Assembly (NCBI GenBank): GCA_945889235.1
Contig: CAMDBK010000002.1
Location: forward strand, 1-64,000
DNA: 64,000 nt
DNA from: Chitinophaga pinensis
GTDB lineage: Bacteria; Bacteroidota; Bacteroidia; SXHM01
Direction: 5' to 3'
Shown here: positions 7,818 through 16,215 of the stretch, piece after piece
Layout: every line of letters begins with the position of its first letter
Numbering within the stretch: position 1 is the stretch's first letter
The notes under the pieces: generated by a model
Databases searched by the model: none
What the model was told of the DNA's origin: nothing
The model's input: the letters and a program-made list of their open reading frames with translations, nothing else
Position numbers and translations under genes: made by a program

Positions 7818-8912
7818 ATGCGGATTCTCTTCTACATAGGCCATCCGGCACATTATCACAACATCTCCCATGTTGCTCCTATGCTTGAAAAAGAAGGACA
7901 TCAGATTTTGCTCGCTGCCCGAAATAAAGATGTAGTTCTCGACCTGTTGGAAAATGTGCGACTTAAAAAAGTAATCGTTGCACACACTGAGGGTGGTGAA
8001 GGAAAAATCTCAAAGGCATGGGCAATATTCAAACGTGAGTTCGCCATGCTAAAAGTAATTCTGTCTTTCCGCCCCCAACTCATGGCAGGAACAGATATAG
8101 TAATTACCCACCTCGGAAAACTGTTTGGCATACCTTCCGTAATTATTAATGAAGACGATGCTCCCGAAGTTCCGCTCTTTGCAAAACTCGGAATGAAATA
8201 CGCCACCTGCATGCTCTCGCCCCTTTCCTGCAATGTTCATCCATACGAAAATAAAAACATCACCTACCCCGGCTACCAGGAACTTGCCTACCTGCATCCC
8301 AATTATTTCAAACCCGATCGCGAAAAAATAAAACAACTGTTCAATAACTGCGAACGCTATTTCATCATACGCTTTGCAAAACTCACTGCACATCACGATG
8401 CAGGCAAAACAGGAATAACCAAACAACTTGCACATGAGATGATCAACATTCTTTCTCCTCAGGGCAAGGTTTATATTACATCAGAGCGTGAGCTTGAACC
8501 TGAGTTTGAACAGTACCGCATAAAAATTCATCCGTGCGATATGCACCATGCCATGTATTTTGCCGATTTATATATTGGCGATAGTCAAACCATGGCTGCT
8601 GAAGCAGCTGTGCTTGGTACACCTTCTATCCGTTTCAATGATTTTGTTGGCAGGTTAGGATATTTAGAAGAACTGGAACATAAATACGGGCTCACGTTTG
8701 GAATAAAAACCAATGAACCCGAAAAGTTACTCGGGAAAGTAAAAGAATTAAGTTTGCTCACCGGATTAAAAAATGAATGGCAGAAACGAAAACAATTTAT
8801 GCTTGAAAATTCTGTTGATGTTGCCCGATTATGGGTATGGTTTTTTGCAAACTATCCGCAAAGTGCAAACGATTTAAAATCAAATCCCGAAAAAATTCAG
8901 CAGTTCATATGA
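7818..8912 (+). CDS. DUF354 family glycosyltransferase-like / UDP-GlcNAc-epimerase-fold protein
   Basis: A 364-aa two-Rossmann-domain protein. The first residues, MRILFYIGHPAHYHNISHVAPML, are typical of DUF354, a family structurally related to GT-B enzymes and UDP-GlcNAc 2-epimerase. The C-terminal half carries GDSQTMAAEAAVLGTPSIRFNDF, which corresponds to the nucleotide-sugar-binding loop of the GT-B fold. DUF354 proteins sit next to WecB-type epimerases in many archaeal and bacterial polysaccharide clusters. Here the last four bases (ATGA) overlap the wecB start, so the two are translationally coupled. The exact reaction is not known. Confidence 0.8.
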   Translation: MRILFYIGHPAHYHNISHVAPMLEKEGHQILLAARNKDVVLDLLENVRLKKVIVAHTEGGEGKISKAWAIFKREFAMLKVILSFRPQLMAGTDIVITHLGKLFGIPSVIINEDDAPEVPLFAKLGMKYATCMLSPLSCNVHPYENKNITYPGYQELAYLHPNYFKPDREKIKQLFNNCERYFIIRFAKLTAHHDAGKTGITKQLAHEMINILSPQGKVYITSERELEPEFEQYRIKIHPCDMHHAMYFADLYIGDSQTMAAEAAVLGTPSIRFNDFVGRLGYLEELEHKYGLTFGIKTNEPEKLLGKVKELSLLTGLKNEWQKRKQFMLENSVDVARLWVWFFANYPQSANDLKSNPEKIQQFI

Positions 8913-10069
8913 AGATATTGTCAGTAGTAGGTGCCCGTCCCAACTTTATGAAAATTGCTCCTTTTATTAGGGCAATTGATGAACACAACAACACCGCTCA
9001 GCAAAAAGTGGAACACAAACTTGTGCACACCGGGCAGCACTATGACCAGCGCATGTCACACACCTTTTTTCACGAACTCGGAATTCCTGAGCCCGATATA
9101 AATCTTGAAATCGGTTCGGGTTCTCATGCTGAACAAGTTGGACAAACAATGATTGAATTTGAAAAAGTTCTGCTGAGTGAAAAACCTGATTGGGTGGTGG
9201 TGGTGGGTGATGTTAATGCTACACTTGCCTGTTCCGTTACTGCAAAAAAACTCTGCATCAAATGCTGCCATATTGAAGCCGGTCTGCGCTCGGGTGATAC
9301 TAACATGCCCGAAGAAATAAATCGCCTTGTTACCGACCGCATTTCTGATTTGCTCCTTACACCCGACCGCATTTCATCTGAAAACCTGCGCAAAGAAGGA
9401 ACACCGGAAAGTAAGATTGTTTTTGTTGGAAACATTATGATTGATACACTTGAGGATAATCGCGAAAAAGCAAAAGGCCTTGCATTCTCCGAAATACTCA
9501 AATCAAATTTGGTTGAAAAACAAACAGCAGAAAAATACGACCGCATTTCAAAAATTGAACACTATGGTTTAATAACCATGCACCGCCCATCTAATGTTGA
9601 TAACAAACAGGTTCTGGAATCAATTATCAATTGGTTTGTAAACGAAGCAACGCAAAAAATATCCTTGATTTGGGCCATACATCCGCGAACCATAAAACAA
9701 TTACAATCATTTGGTTTATGGAAAACTTTACTGAGCTGCGATAACATGTTATTGCTCTATCCTATCGGTTATCTTGATATGCTTAAACTGAATATGGGCG
9801 CAAAAATAATGCTTACCGACAGCGGAGGATTGCAGGAAGAATGTTGCGTACTTGGCACTCCATTCCTTACCCTGCGCTGGAATACGGAACGTCCTGTAAC
9901 ATTGCTTGAATATGGAGGTGCCGGTTACCTGGTTGGAAATAACATTGAAAATATCAGAAGAGATTTCAATAAAATACTGAACGAAAAACGCAGCCCGAAA
10001 ACGCCTGAACTCTGGGACGGGAAAAGTGCGCACAGATGCTTACAGGCCATTCTCTCCGGCAGCCAATAA
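8909..10069 (+). CDS. wecB: UDP-N-acetylglucosamine 2-epimerase (non-hydrolysing)
   Basis: WecB interconverts UDP-GlcNAc and UDP-ManNAc, supplying ManNAc-type sugars for surface glycans. The 386-aa product starts MKILSVVGARPNFMKIAPF, the family's phosphate-binding entry; it has LVHTGQHYD, VVVVGDVNAT, CHIEAGLRSGD and the C-terminal LTDSGGLQEECCVLGTPFLTLR, which holds the conserved Ser-Gly-Gly and Glu residues of the active site. The start is ATG 8909, overlapping the previous stop by ATGA; an earlier in-frame start at 8831 lies inside the DUF354 gene and is rejected. Length fits the family. Confidence 0.93.
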   Translation: MKILSVVGARPNFMKIAPFIRAIDEHNNTAQQKVEHKLVHTGQHYDQRMSHTFFHELGIPEPDINLEIGSGSHAEQVGQTMIEFEKVLLSEKPDWVVVVGDVNATLACSVTAKKLCIKCCHIEAGLRSGDTNMPEEINRLVTDRISDLLLTPDRISSENLRKEGTPESKIVFVGNIMIDTLEDNREKAKGLAFSEILKSNLVEKQTAEKYDRISKIEHYGLITMHRPSNVDNKQVLESIINWFVNEATQKISLIWAIHPRTIKQLQSFGLWKTLLSCDNMLLLYPIGYLDMLKLNMGAKIMLTDSGGLQEECCVLGTPFLTLRWNTERPVTLLEYGGAGYLVGNNIENIRRDFNKILNEKRSPKTPELWDGKSAHRCLQAILSGSQ

Positions 10070-10088
10070 TTTCACCTATTTTTAAACC

Positions 10089-11789
10089 GTGAAAAAACTA
10101 CAGAAACCTTTATTTCTAATTTCATTCTTTATTCTTCATTCTTCATTCTTCGTTTTTTCTCAAACGGTCTACGAACATATTTCTTCTTCAGGCATTTATT
10201 CTTTTCTGGATGAAATGGCAAACGAGAAACTGATTACACTTAACACAGCTGTAAAACCATACTCAAGAAAATTAATTGCAGAAAAATTAGAAACTCTTTT
10301 ACAAAAGCAGGAGCAACTAAACAAGAGGCAAAGAGCAGATTTAAAATTCTTTTTGCGTGAGTATTATATTGAGATTGAAAACGATTCGACTTTATCACAA
10401 CCATTAAAGCCATTCAGACAAAAACAAGGACACACTCTTAGTCTGTTACCTCCTGTTTATGCTTATAAAAGCAATCCTTTCAGTATCAACTTCCGCCCCA
10501 TTGGCGGTGGTGCCGGATACGCTAACTCAAATAACAAAATTTACAACAGCTACTTTGGTGGCAGCCTCTTTATGTATGGCTGGAAAAACCTGGGCATCTA
10601 CGCCAATTACCGAGATGCATATCAGGCAAAAGAAGTGCTTGCTTTGCCAACCTACCTCACCCAAACAATGGGAGCAAACTATAAGCTCGGCAATGGTAAC
10701 AGATCAGGAGGTGATTATTCGGAAATGCGTGGAGGAATTACCGGAACCTATAAATGGTTTTCACTCGAACTCATCAAAGACCACATTCAGTGGGGAAACA
10801 ATTACAACGGCTCAAATATCTTCAGCGGACGCACACCTTCTTTTGCTATGATTAAAATGCGCGCCAAACCAACCAAATGGTTTGAGTTAAATTATTTTCA
10901 TGGTTGGCTCAACTCCGAAGTTCTTGATTCTGCCCGCACTTATAACCCCGGCACAGGGTCGGTAAGAAAAGTTTACAGGGATAAATATATTGCAGCCAAT
11001 TTCATCACCATTGGCCCCTTAAAAGGCGTAGCACTCTCTTTCGGCAATTCTATTATTTACAGCGATATGAATGTACAACCTGCTTATTTTATTCCTTTCC
11101 TTTTTTACAAATCAGTTGATCATACCATTAATCATGGCGCTGATAACCAAAACTCACAAATCTTCTTCGACCTCAGCATCCGAATCGTAAAACATCTTCA
11201 TGTTTACAGTTCCCTTTACATTGATGAGTTTTCAATTACCAGGATAAAAGATAAAGACAGGCGCAATTTTTATAGTATTAAAGCAGGATTCAAGGTCAAT
11301 AATTTTCCTTTTAATAATGTTTCTTATTTCTTTGAGTTTACTGAATCTACTCCGCTAACCTACACTCATCGTGTGCCTTCGCTTACTTATGCCTCCAACA
11401 AATTCAATATGGGGCATTATTTAGGTGATAATGCACGTGAATACGCAGCTGGAATAAGTTATAAGCCTTTAAGAGGATTATTTTTCACCGCATCCTATTC
11501 ACTTGCCATGAAAGGAAAAGAAAACCCTTACGCCTTCATTCCGGGCGGTACACCAGTTGACATGTACCCCTTCCTTGACACTATCGTTTGGAGCAGTCAG
11601 CAAATTTCGCTCAATGCAAGCTGGGAGTTCGCTTACAATTGCAGAATTGATTTAGGCTACATTTATAACAACATATCCGCAAAAAATGCAGACAACAAAA
11701 CTGCCGATTATTATCTTGAACGGTTTTCTCCCGCATTTTTCAACGGAAGAACCAATACCATTAGACTCGGTCTCCATTTCGGGTTTTAA
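10089..11789 (+). CDS. Wzi-like capsule assembly outer-membrane protein
   Basis: A 566-aa exported protein with a signal peptide (about residues 1-24, ending VFSQ). After it comes a helical segment with NTAVKPYSRKLIAEKLE, then a long beta-rich region with alternating aromatic residues that ends in RLGLHFGF, a typical outer-membrane barrel C-terminus. This matches the Wzi/capsule-assembly family, which in enterobacteria helps hold capsule at the cell surface. GTG at 10089 is the only start that keeps the whole signal peptide. The signal-peptide codons 12-22 run through a TTCATTCTT-type simple repeat. It comes right after wecB in the same polysaccharide locus. Confidence 0.75.
   Translation: MKKLQKPLFLISFFILHSSFFVFSQTVYEHISSSGIYSFLDEMANEKLITLNTAVKPYSRKLIAEKLETLLQKQEQLNKRQRADLKFFLREYYIEIENDSTLSQPLKPFRQKQGHTLSLLPPVYAYKSNPFSINFRPIGGGAGYANSNNKIYNSYFGGSLFMYGWKNLGIYANYRDAYQAKEVLALPTYLTQTMGANYKLGNGNRSGGDYSEMRGGITGTYKWFSLELIKDHIQWGNNYNGSNIFSGRTPSFAMIKMRAKPTKWFELNYFHGWLNSEVLDSARTYNPGTGSVRKVYRDKYIAANFITIGPLKGVALSFGNSIIYSDMNVQPAYFIPFLFYKSVDHTINHGADNQNSQIFFDLSIRIVKHLHVYSSLYIDEFSITRIKDKDRRNFYSIKAGFKVNNFPFNNVSYFFEFTESTPLTYTHRVPSLTYASNKFNMGHYLGDNAREYAAGISYKPLRGLFFTASYSLAMKGKENPYAFIPGGTPVDMYPFLDTIVWSSQQISLNASWEFAYNCRIDLGYIYNNISAKNADNKTADYYLERFSPAFFNGRTNTIRLGLHFGF
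10121..10152 (+). repeat. TTCATTCTT simple repeat within signal-peptide codons
   Basis: A 9-10-nt unit (TTCATTCTTTA, TTCTTCATTC) is repeated about three times within codons 12-22 of the Wzi-like gene and encodes the hydrophobic core of the signal peptide. The same type of sequence is common between genes in Bacteroidota. Confidence 0.6.
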
Positions 11790-11865
11790 TAGACAGTTTT
11801 ACTCTGTTAATAACCCCGGTTAATAAAATGGACGAATTAATACAATTTTAATATTTAAAAATATA

Positions 11866-11873
11866 TACTTTTG
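11866..11873 (+). promoter_or_regulatory. -7 promoter element (TACTTTTG)
   Basis: A full TAnnTTTG match lies 13 bases upstream of the sugar-transferase ATG within the AT-rich 97-bp gap after the Wzi-like gene. It marks a likely new transcription start within the locus. The -33 region is A/T-rich with no clear TTG. Confidence 0.45.
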
Positions 11874-11886
11874 CCCGACAAAATAA

Positions 11887-12948
11887 ATGTTAGCAGAAGC
11901 AATATATCTCCAGAGAGAACAACTTATTAAAGATGAGTTTGGTGATGATGTATTTAACCTTATTGGAAATTATTCAGACTTAAACAGTAAACACACAGCT
12001 GTTCAACAGACGCATTCACGTTTTGAGGTAAAATCGCTTGAAGAAGAATATTACGACACGTATATCAACCTTGAGCGAATAAATGATATTCAACACATCA
12101 ATAAATTTTTTGAAACAGTAAATGAAAAGCTTCCATTGGATGGAATTTTTATCGGTTGTGTTGAAACAAGCAGATTACGAAAAGCAAGAATTCTGAAAAA
12201 ATATCCTCGCGGGATCAGTGACGTATATTATTTTTTCGACTATTTGTTAAAAAGAGTTTTTCCGAAAATTTCGTTTACCAAAAAACTGTATTTCTTAATT
12301 ACAGCTGGTCGTAATCGCGTGATGTCAAGGTCCGAAATTATTGGCCGCCTATACTCATGCGGGTTTGAAATGCTTCTTGAAAAAACAATCGGAAGCAATC
12401 TTTATTTTTTCGTGAAAAAAAATAGCAAGCCAACATATGATTCAAATGCTTCATACGGCCCGCTTTTTAAAATGAAAAGAATTGGGAAAGATGGCAAACA
12501 GATTTTTGTATACAAGTTGAGAACCATGTCGGCCTATGCTGAATATGCGCAGGAATATGTTTACCAGAAAAACAAACTGGCAGACGGTGGAAAAATAAAA
12601 GACGATTTCCGTATTACCACGCTTGGAAAATTTTTGCGCAAATTCTGGCTGGATGAATTACCTATGATTTACAACCTGTTTAAAGGTGATTTAAAATTAG
12701 TAGGAGTAAGACCGCTAAGCCAACACTATCTGAGCCTCTATACCTTAGATATAAGGGCAAGACGTTTAAAATACACACCCGGATTAGTTCCCCCTTTTTA
12801 TGCCGATATGCCTAAAACATTTGAACAAATTCTGGAATCTGAACGCAATTATTTTGATGCCTACGATAAGTCTCCTTTGCTTACCGACATAAAATATTTC
12901 TTCAAAGCATTTTATAACATCATTTTCAAAAGAGCACGCAGCAAATAA
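11887..12948 (+). CDS. Sugar transferase (polyprenyl-phosphate phosphoglycosyltransferase type) with degenerate N-terminal domain
   Basis: Residues 150-350 match the bacterial sugar transferase domain that moves a sugar-1-phosphate to undecaprenyl phosphate: VYKLRTM, KDDFRITTLGKFLRKFWLDELPM and LKLVGVRPLS, including the Asp-Glu pair thought to be catalytic. Unlike WbaP-type enzymes there is no run of transmembrane helices in front. The first 150 residues instead resemble a decayed Rossmann or methyltransferase-like domain (LPLDGIFIGCVETSRLRK), and the usual re-entrant membrane helix before the active site is hard to see. It is probably the initiating enzyme of the polysaccharide locus, attached peripherally to the membrane. 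It is followed by a candidate terminator at 12947-12977. Confidence 0.8.
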   Translation: MLAEAIYLQREQLIKDEFGDDVFNLIGNYSDLNSKHTAVQQTHSRFEVKSLEEEYYDTYINLERINDIQHINKFFETVNEKLPLDGIFIGCVETSRLRKARILKKYPRGISDVYYFFDYLLKRVFPKISFTKKLYFLITAGRNRVMSRSEIIGRLYSCGFEMLLEKTIGSNLYFFVKKNSKPTYDSNASYGPLFKMKRIGKDGKQIFVYKLRTMSAYAEYAQEYVYQKNKLADGGKIKDDFRITTLGKFLRKFWLDELPMIYNLFKGDLKLVGVRPLSQHYLSLYTLDIRARRLKYTPGLVPPFYADMPKTFEQILESERNYFDAYDKSPLLTDIKYFFKAFYNIIFKRARSK

Positions 12949-12977
12949 ACCTTGCGCATTTCTGCAATAAGGTTTTT
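12947..12977 (+). terminator. Candidate intrinsic terminator after the sugar transferase
   Basis: AAACCTTGC pairs with GC-AAT-AAGGTTT across a short loop (bulge ATT), followed by TTTTT. It starts within the stop codon of the sugar transferase and precedes the first RemB-like gene. Confidence 0.5.
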
Positions 12978-12992
12978 CTACCTTTACGCGGG

Positions 12993-14576
12993 ATGAAAAA
13001 ATTTCTTATACTTTTTTTGTTTTGTTTCCCTGTTATTGGGTTTGCGCAGCAAACCAATATTCCGCATAACCATGCTAACTACTATGGTTTTGAAGGCGAG
13101 CTGAACAAACCCGGAGTTGATTTCCATACTTCAATTCGCCCGTTTATGGAAGGCGAAGTGCGTGCTGTTACAAACTACGATTCTCTTTCACGTTTTGGTT
13201 ATACCAACAAAAAATTTGCGAATAGTATGGTTGGAAAAAAATTGTTGAAGCAATATTTTTTTCAAACAAAAGGCGAAGATTATTTTCTTGAACTGAGCCC
13301 GCTTTTTGATTTACAATACGGTAAAGATTTTTCTAACGACAGTTCACTTTCTGTCAATACACGCGGTGTTCAGGTCAGCGGAAGCATCGGAAAAAAACTT
13401 TCGTTCTATTCTTCGTTTTATGAGAATCAGGCAAAGTTTCCGGATTATATAAGCGACTATGCAAAAGAAAAACAAATTGTTCCCGGTCAGGGAAGAATAA
13501 AAGCGTTCAAAGGCTCAGGCTTTGACTTTTCGCAAGCCTTCGGATATATTTCTTACACTCCGGTAAAACAGTTTAATGTTCAGCTCGGACATGGAAAAAA
13601 TTTTATCGGGGATGGCTATCGCTCTCTTTTGTTATCTGATTTTGCTTACAGCTATCCTTTCCTGAAACTAACAACTACCTTTTGGAAAATCAGGTATGTT
13701 AATCTTTTTACAGCTTTTCAAAGTAACGTAACGCTCAATGATAATCTTGCAAGTTACCCGCGGAAATACGGAAGTTTTCAATACTTCGATATTACAATCC
13801 TGAAAAGAATTCAGTTGGGTTTGTTTGAAGGAATTATCTGGCAGGCAAATGATATCCACCTCAATTATCTTAATCCTTTGATTTTTTATCGCCCCATTGC
13901 ATCTTCATTGAATGCAACAAACAATGCTGTTATAGGAGCAAACCTGAAAATTAAAATTTTAAAACAAACACAGGTTTACGGACAGTTTGTTCTTGACGAT
14001 ATTGATTTTAAAAAAATAAAAGAAGGAAAAGGATATTTCAGCCAGAAATATGGTTACCAGATTGGAGTAAAAAGTTTCAATGTATTTGGCGTAAAAAATT
14101 TGTATGTGCAGGCAGAATACAATCAGGTGCGTCCATATGTTTACAGTCATAACAAACCGTTACAAAGTTACTCGCATTACAACGAACCGCTGGCTCATCC
14201 GCTTGGAGCAAATTTCAGAGAAGCCATCGGAATCATTGGCTACCGCTGGAAAGATTTATCGGCAGAATTGAAATTTAATTACGCTGTCTATGGTGCAGAT
14301 ACCGCCATGTATAGCTACGGAAAAAACATTTTTACTTCTGATTACAACGCAGTAAACGGAATTTATTCTTTTGGTAATTCCATTGGACAGGGAGTTAAAA
14401 CCACATTGATTTATGCACAGTTTCGGTTGTCGTATCTCATCAACCCAAAAACAAACTGGAATATTTTTATTGAATATACAAACAGAAAACAATCAACAGA
14501 ATATGGCGAACATACCAACAGTATTTTCAACATAGGAATGCGAACAAGTTTAAGAAATCTGTACTATGATTTTTAA
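12993..14576 (+). CDS. RemB-like / Wzi-superfamily outer-membrane protein, copy 1
   Basis: A 527-aa protein with a clear signal peptide (MKKFLILFLFCFPVIGFAQ). The mature part is beta-rich, with HTSIRPF near the N-terminus and the repeated-family motif GHGKNFIGDGYRSLLLSD around residue 205. It ends in an aromatic YYDF, as outer-membrane barrels do. The motif set is like the gliding/spreading protein RemB of Flavobacterium and related Wzi-like barrels; the assignment is from recalled motifs, not alignment. Its last 11 bases overlap the next gene, a paralogue with the same architecture. A TACCTTTA -7-like sequence lies just before the start. Function is probably in surface polysaccharide or adhesin handling. 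Confidence 0.65.
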   Translation: MKKFLILFLFCFPVIGFAQQTNIPHNHANYYGFEGELNKPGVDFHTSIRPFMEGEVRAVTNYDSLSRFGYTNKKFANSMVGKKLLKQYFFQTKGEDYFLELSPLFDLQYGKDFSNDSSLSVNTRGVQVSGSIGKKLSFYSSFYENQAKFPDYISDYAKEKQIVPGQGRIKAFKGSGFDFSQAFGYISYTPVKQFNVQLGHGKNFIGDGYRSLLLSDFAYSYPFLKLTTTFWKIRYVNLFTAFQSNVTLNDNLASYPRKYGSFQYFDITILKRIQLGLFEGIIWQANDIHLNYLNPLIFYRPIASSLNATNNAVIGANLKIKILKQTQVYGQFVLDDIDFKKIKEGKGYFSQKYGYQIGVKSFNVFGVKNLYVQAEYNQVRPYVYSHNKPLQSYSHYNEPLAHPLGANFREAIGIIGYRWKDLSAELKFNYAVYGADTAMYSYGKNIFTSDYNAVNGIYSFGNSIGQGVKTTLIYAQFRLSYLINPKTNWNIFIEYTNRKQSTEYGEHTNSIFNIGMRTSLRNLYYDF

Positions 14577-16173
14577 AATCCGGATTCCTCTTTTAATAAA
14601 ACTTTGTGCTTTTGTGTCTTTGTGGCAAGTCCTTTCTGTTTCTGCACAGGAGTTAAACATCAATACCGATTTACAGACTCAAACCATTTATGATAATGTT
14701 GTTTACAACAAAAACACCAATGCACATTCTTCCATAAAACCTTTTCGGTATACAGATTTCAATGAAGAGTTAATGGATTCTATAAAGCAATCGTTGAACA
14801 AAAATAAACTGTTTAACAAGAACAGATTTCTTACCACACACGCAGTCCAGCTTGCCACACCAAAATCATTAATTTTCCTGGACCCGCTTTTTAATTATAC
14901 TCATTACAGTAAACTGAAAGCTAAAATGCCCGGCTACGAAGCTTCACTTGGTGCTCGTTTAGGTTTCAGCATTTTCAAAAAAATCGGTGGTGAAATAAAT
15001 GTGTTGTTTTCCAATTCAAAGTTTCCGGATTACATCAACGAAAAAATTCTTCAGACCAATGTGGTGCCCGGTCAGGGTTACGCCTTTGCCATGAGTAATG
15101 GCGGCTACCGCTATTTCACAGGCTCGGGTTATATTTCCTACACTCCTTCCAAACATTTCAATGTTCAGGTTGGTCACGATAAACAATTTATTGGTGATGG
15201 TTACCGTACGTTGTTATTAGGCAATACCGCCAACAATTATGATTTTGTAAAAATCACTACAACTGTCTGGAAAATCAAATACATAAATCTCTACACCAAG
15301 TTTCGTGAAGTAGGAAATTCACTGGGCGACCGCACAAAATACCATGCAAAGTTCGGCACGTTCCACTACCTCGATATTCCTTTGCTGAAAAGGGTTTCAA
15401 TCGGTTTGTTTGAAAGTGTAATCTGGAACAGCCGCGATTCAGTTACCGACCGCGGCTTTGATGTCAGCTATCTCAATCCCATTATTTTTTTCCGCCCGGT
15501 TGAGTTCTCTATCGGTTCACCGGACAATGTGTTGTTAGGTTTCAATATTAAAATCCGCCACTTCGGTCAGAATTTTCTTTATGGTCAATTATTACTGGAT
15601 GAATTTCTGCTCTCTGAAGTTAAGGCAGGCAATGGCTGGTGGGGAAATAAACAAGGTATTCAGGTGGGAATGAAAGGCTTTGATTTGTTTGGTGTAAAAA
15701 ATCTTTATTACCAGGGCGAGTTTAATTTTGTGCGTCCTTACACTTACACGCACGTAACGCTTGAAACCAATTACGGACATTTCAACGAGCCTCTTGCACA
15801 TCCGCGTGGCGCTAATTTTATGGAAGGTCTGGGAATTATTCGTTACCGGTTCAACAAATTTTATGTTGAAGGAAAAATGACTTATTGCGTTTACGGAACC
15901 GATGATTCACCCGGCATCAGCTATGGTGGTGATGTTTATAAATCATATCTGTTGCGCCCTTCGGAGTATGGTCATAAAACATTGCAGGGTGTTAGAAACA
16001 CCTTACTTTACACCGAACTAAAAATGTCTTACCTCTTAAACCCGGCAATGAATTTAAGACTGGAAGGCGGAGTAACCATAAGAAAACACAGCCTTGCCGG
16101 AGTGCCTGATAATGGCGTTTATGTTTTTGTTGGAATCAGAACTTCGCTGATGAATAATTATTATGATTACTGA
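14566..16173 (+). CDS. RemB-like / Wzi-superfamily outer-membrane protein, copy 2
   Basis: A 535-aa paralogue of the preceding gene. It shares SSIKPFRY, the motif VGHDKQFIGDGYRTLLLGN, LAHPRGANFMEGLGIIRYR and a YYDY C-terminus, so the pair arose by tandem duplication followed by strong divergence. The start ATG 14566 overlaps the upstream stop region by 11 bases, implying coupled translation. The N-terminal 28 residues form a signal peptide ending SVSAQ; the part LCAFVSLWQVL is encoded by a CTTTGTG repeat (14602-14632) that resembles an intergenic dispersed repeat. It is followed, after 42 bp, by purD, and probably ends the polysaccharide locus. Confidence 0.65.
   Translation: MIFKIRIPLLIKLCAFVSLWQVLSVSAQELNINTDLQTQTIYDNVVYNKNTNAHSSIKPFRYTDFNEELMDSIKQSLNKNKLFNKNRFLTTHAVQLATPKSLIFLDPLFNYTHYSKLKAKMPGYEASLGARLGFSIFKKIGGEINVLFSNSKFPDYINEKILQTNVVPGQGYAFAMSNGGYRYFTGSGYISYTPSKHFNVQVGHDKQFIGDGYRTLLLGNTANNYDFVKITTTVWKIKYINLYTKFREVGNSLGDRTKYHAKFGTFHYLDIPLLKRVSIGLFESVIWNSRDSVTDRGFDVSYLNPIIFFRPVEFSIGSPDNVLLGFNIKIRHFGQNFLYGQLLLDEFLLSEVKAGNGWWGNKQGIQVGMKGFDLFGVKNLYYQGEFNFVRPYTYTHVTLETNYGHFNEPLAHPRGANFMEGLGIIRYRFNKFYVEGKMTYCVYGTDDSPGISYGGDVYKSYLLRPSEYGHKTLQGVRNTLLYTELKMSYLLNPAMNLRLEGGVTIRKHSLAGVPDNGVYVFVGIRTSLMNNYYDY
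14602..14632 (+). repeat. CTTTGTG dispersed repeat inside signal-peptide codons
   Basis: CTTTGTGCTTTTGTGTCTTT and the following TGTGGCAAG match the common Bacteroidota intergenic repeat of the TTTGTGTCTTTGTGG type. Here it is translated as part of the second RemB-like signal peptide. A relative lies at 5661-5692. Confidence 0.55.
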
Positions 16174-16215
16174 TAGAATTCTTTTTCCAACTTTGCAACG
16201 CTAAAAAATAAATCA

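Noticed and set aside
8831..8908. Longer N-terminus for WecB
   Set aside because: It lies in the DUF354 coding region, and MKILSVVGARPN is the standard family start.
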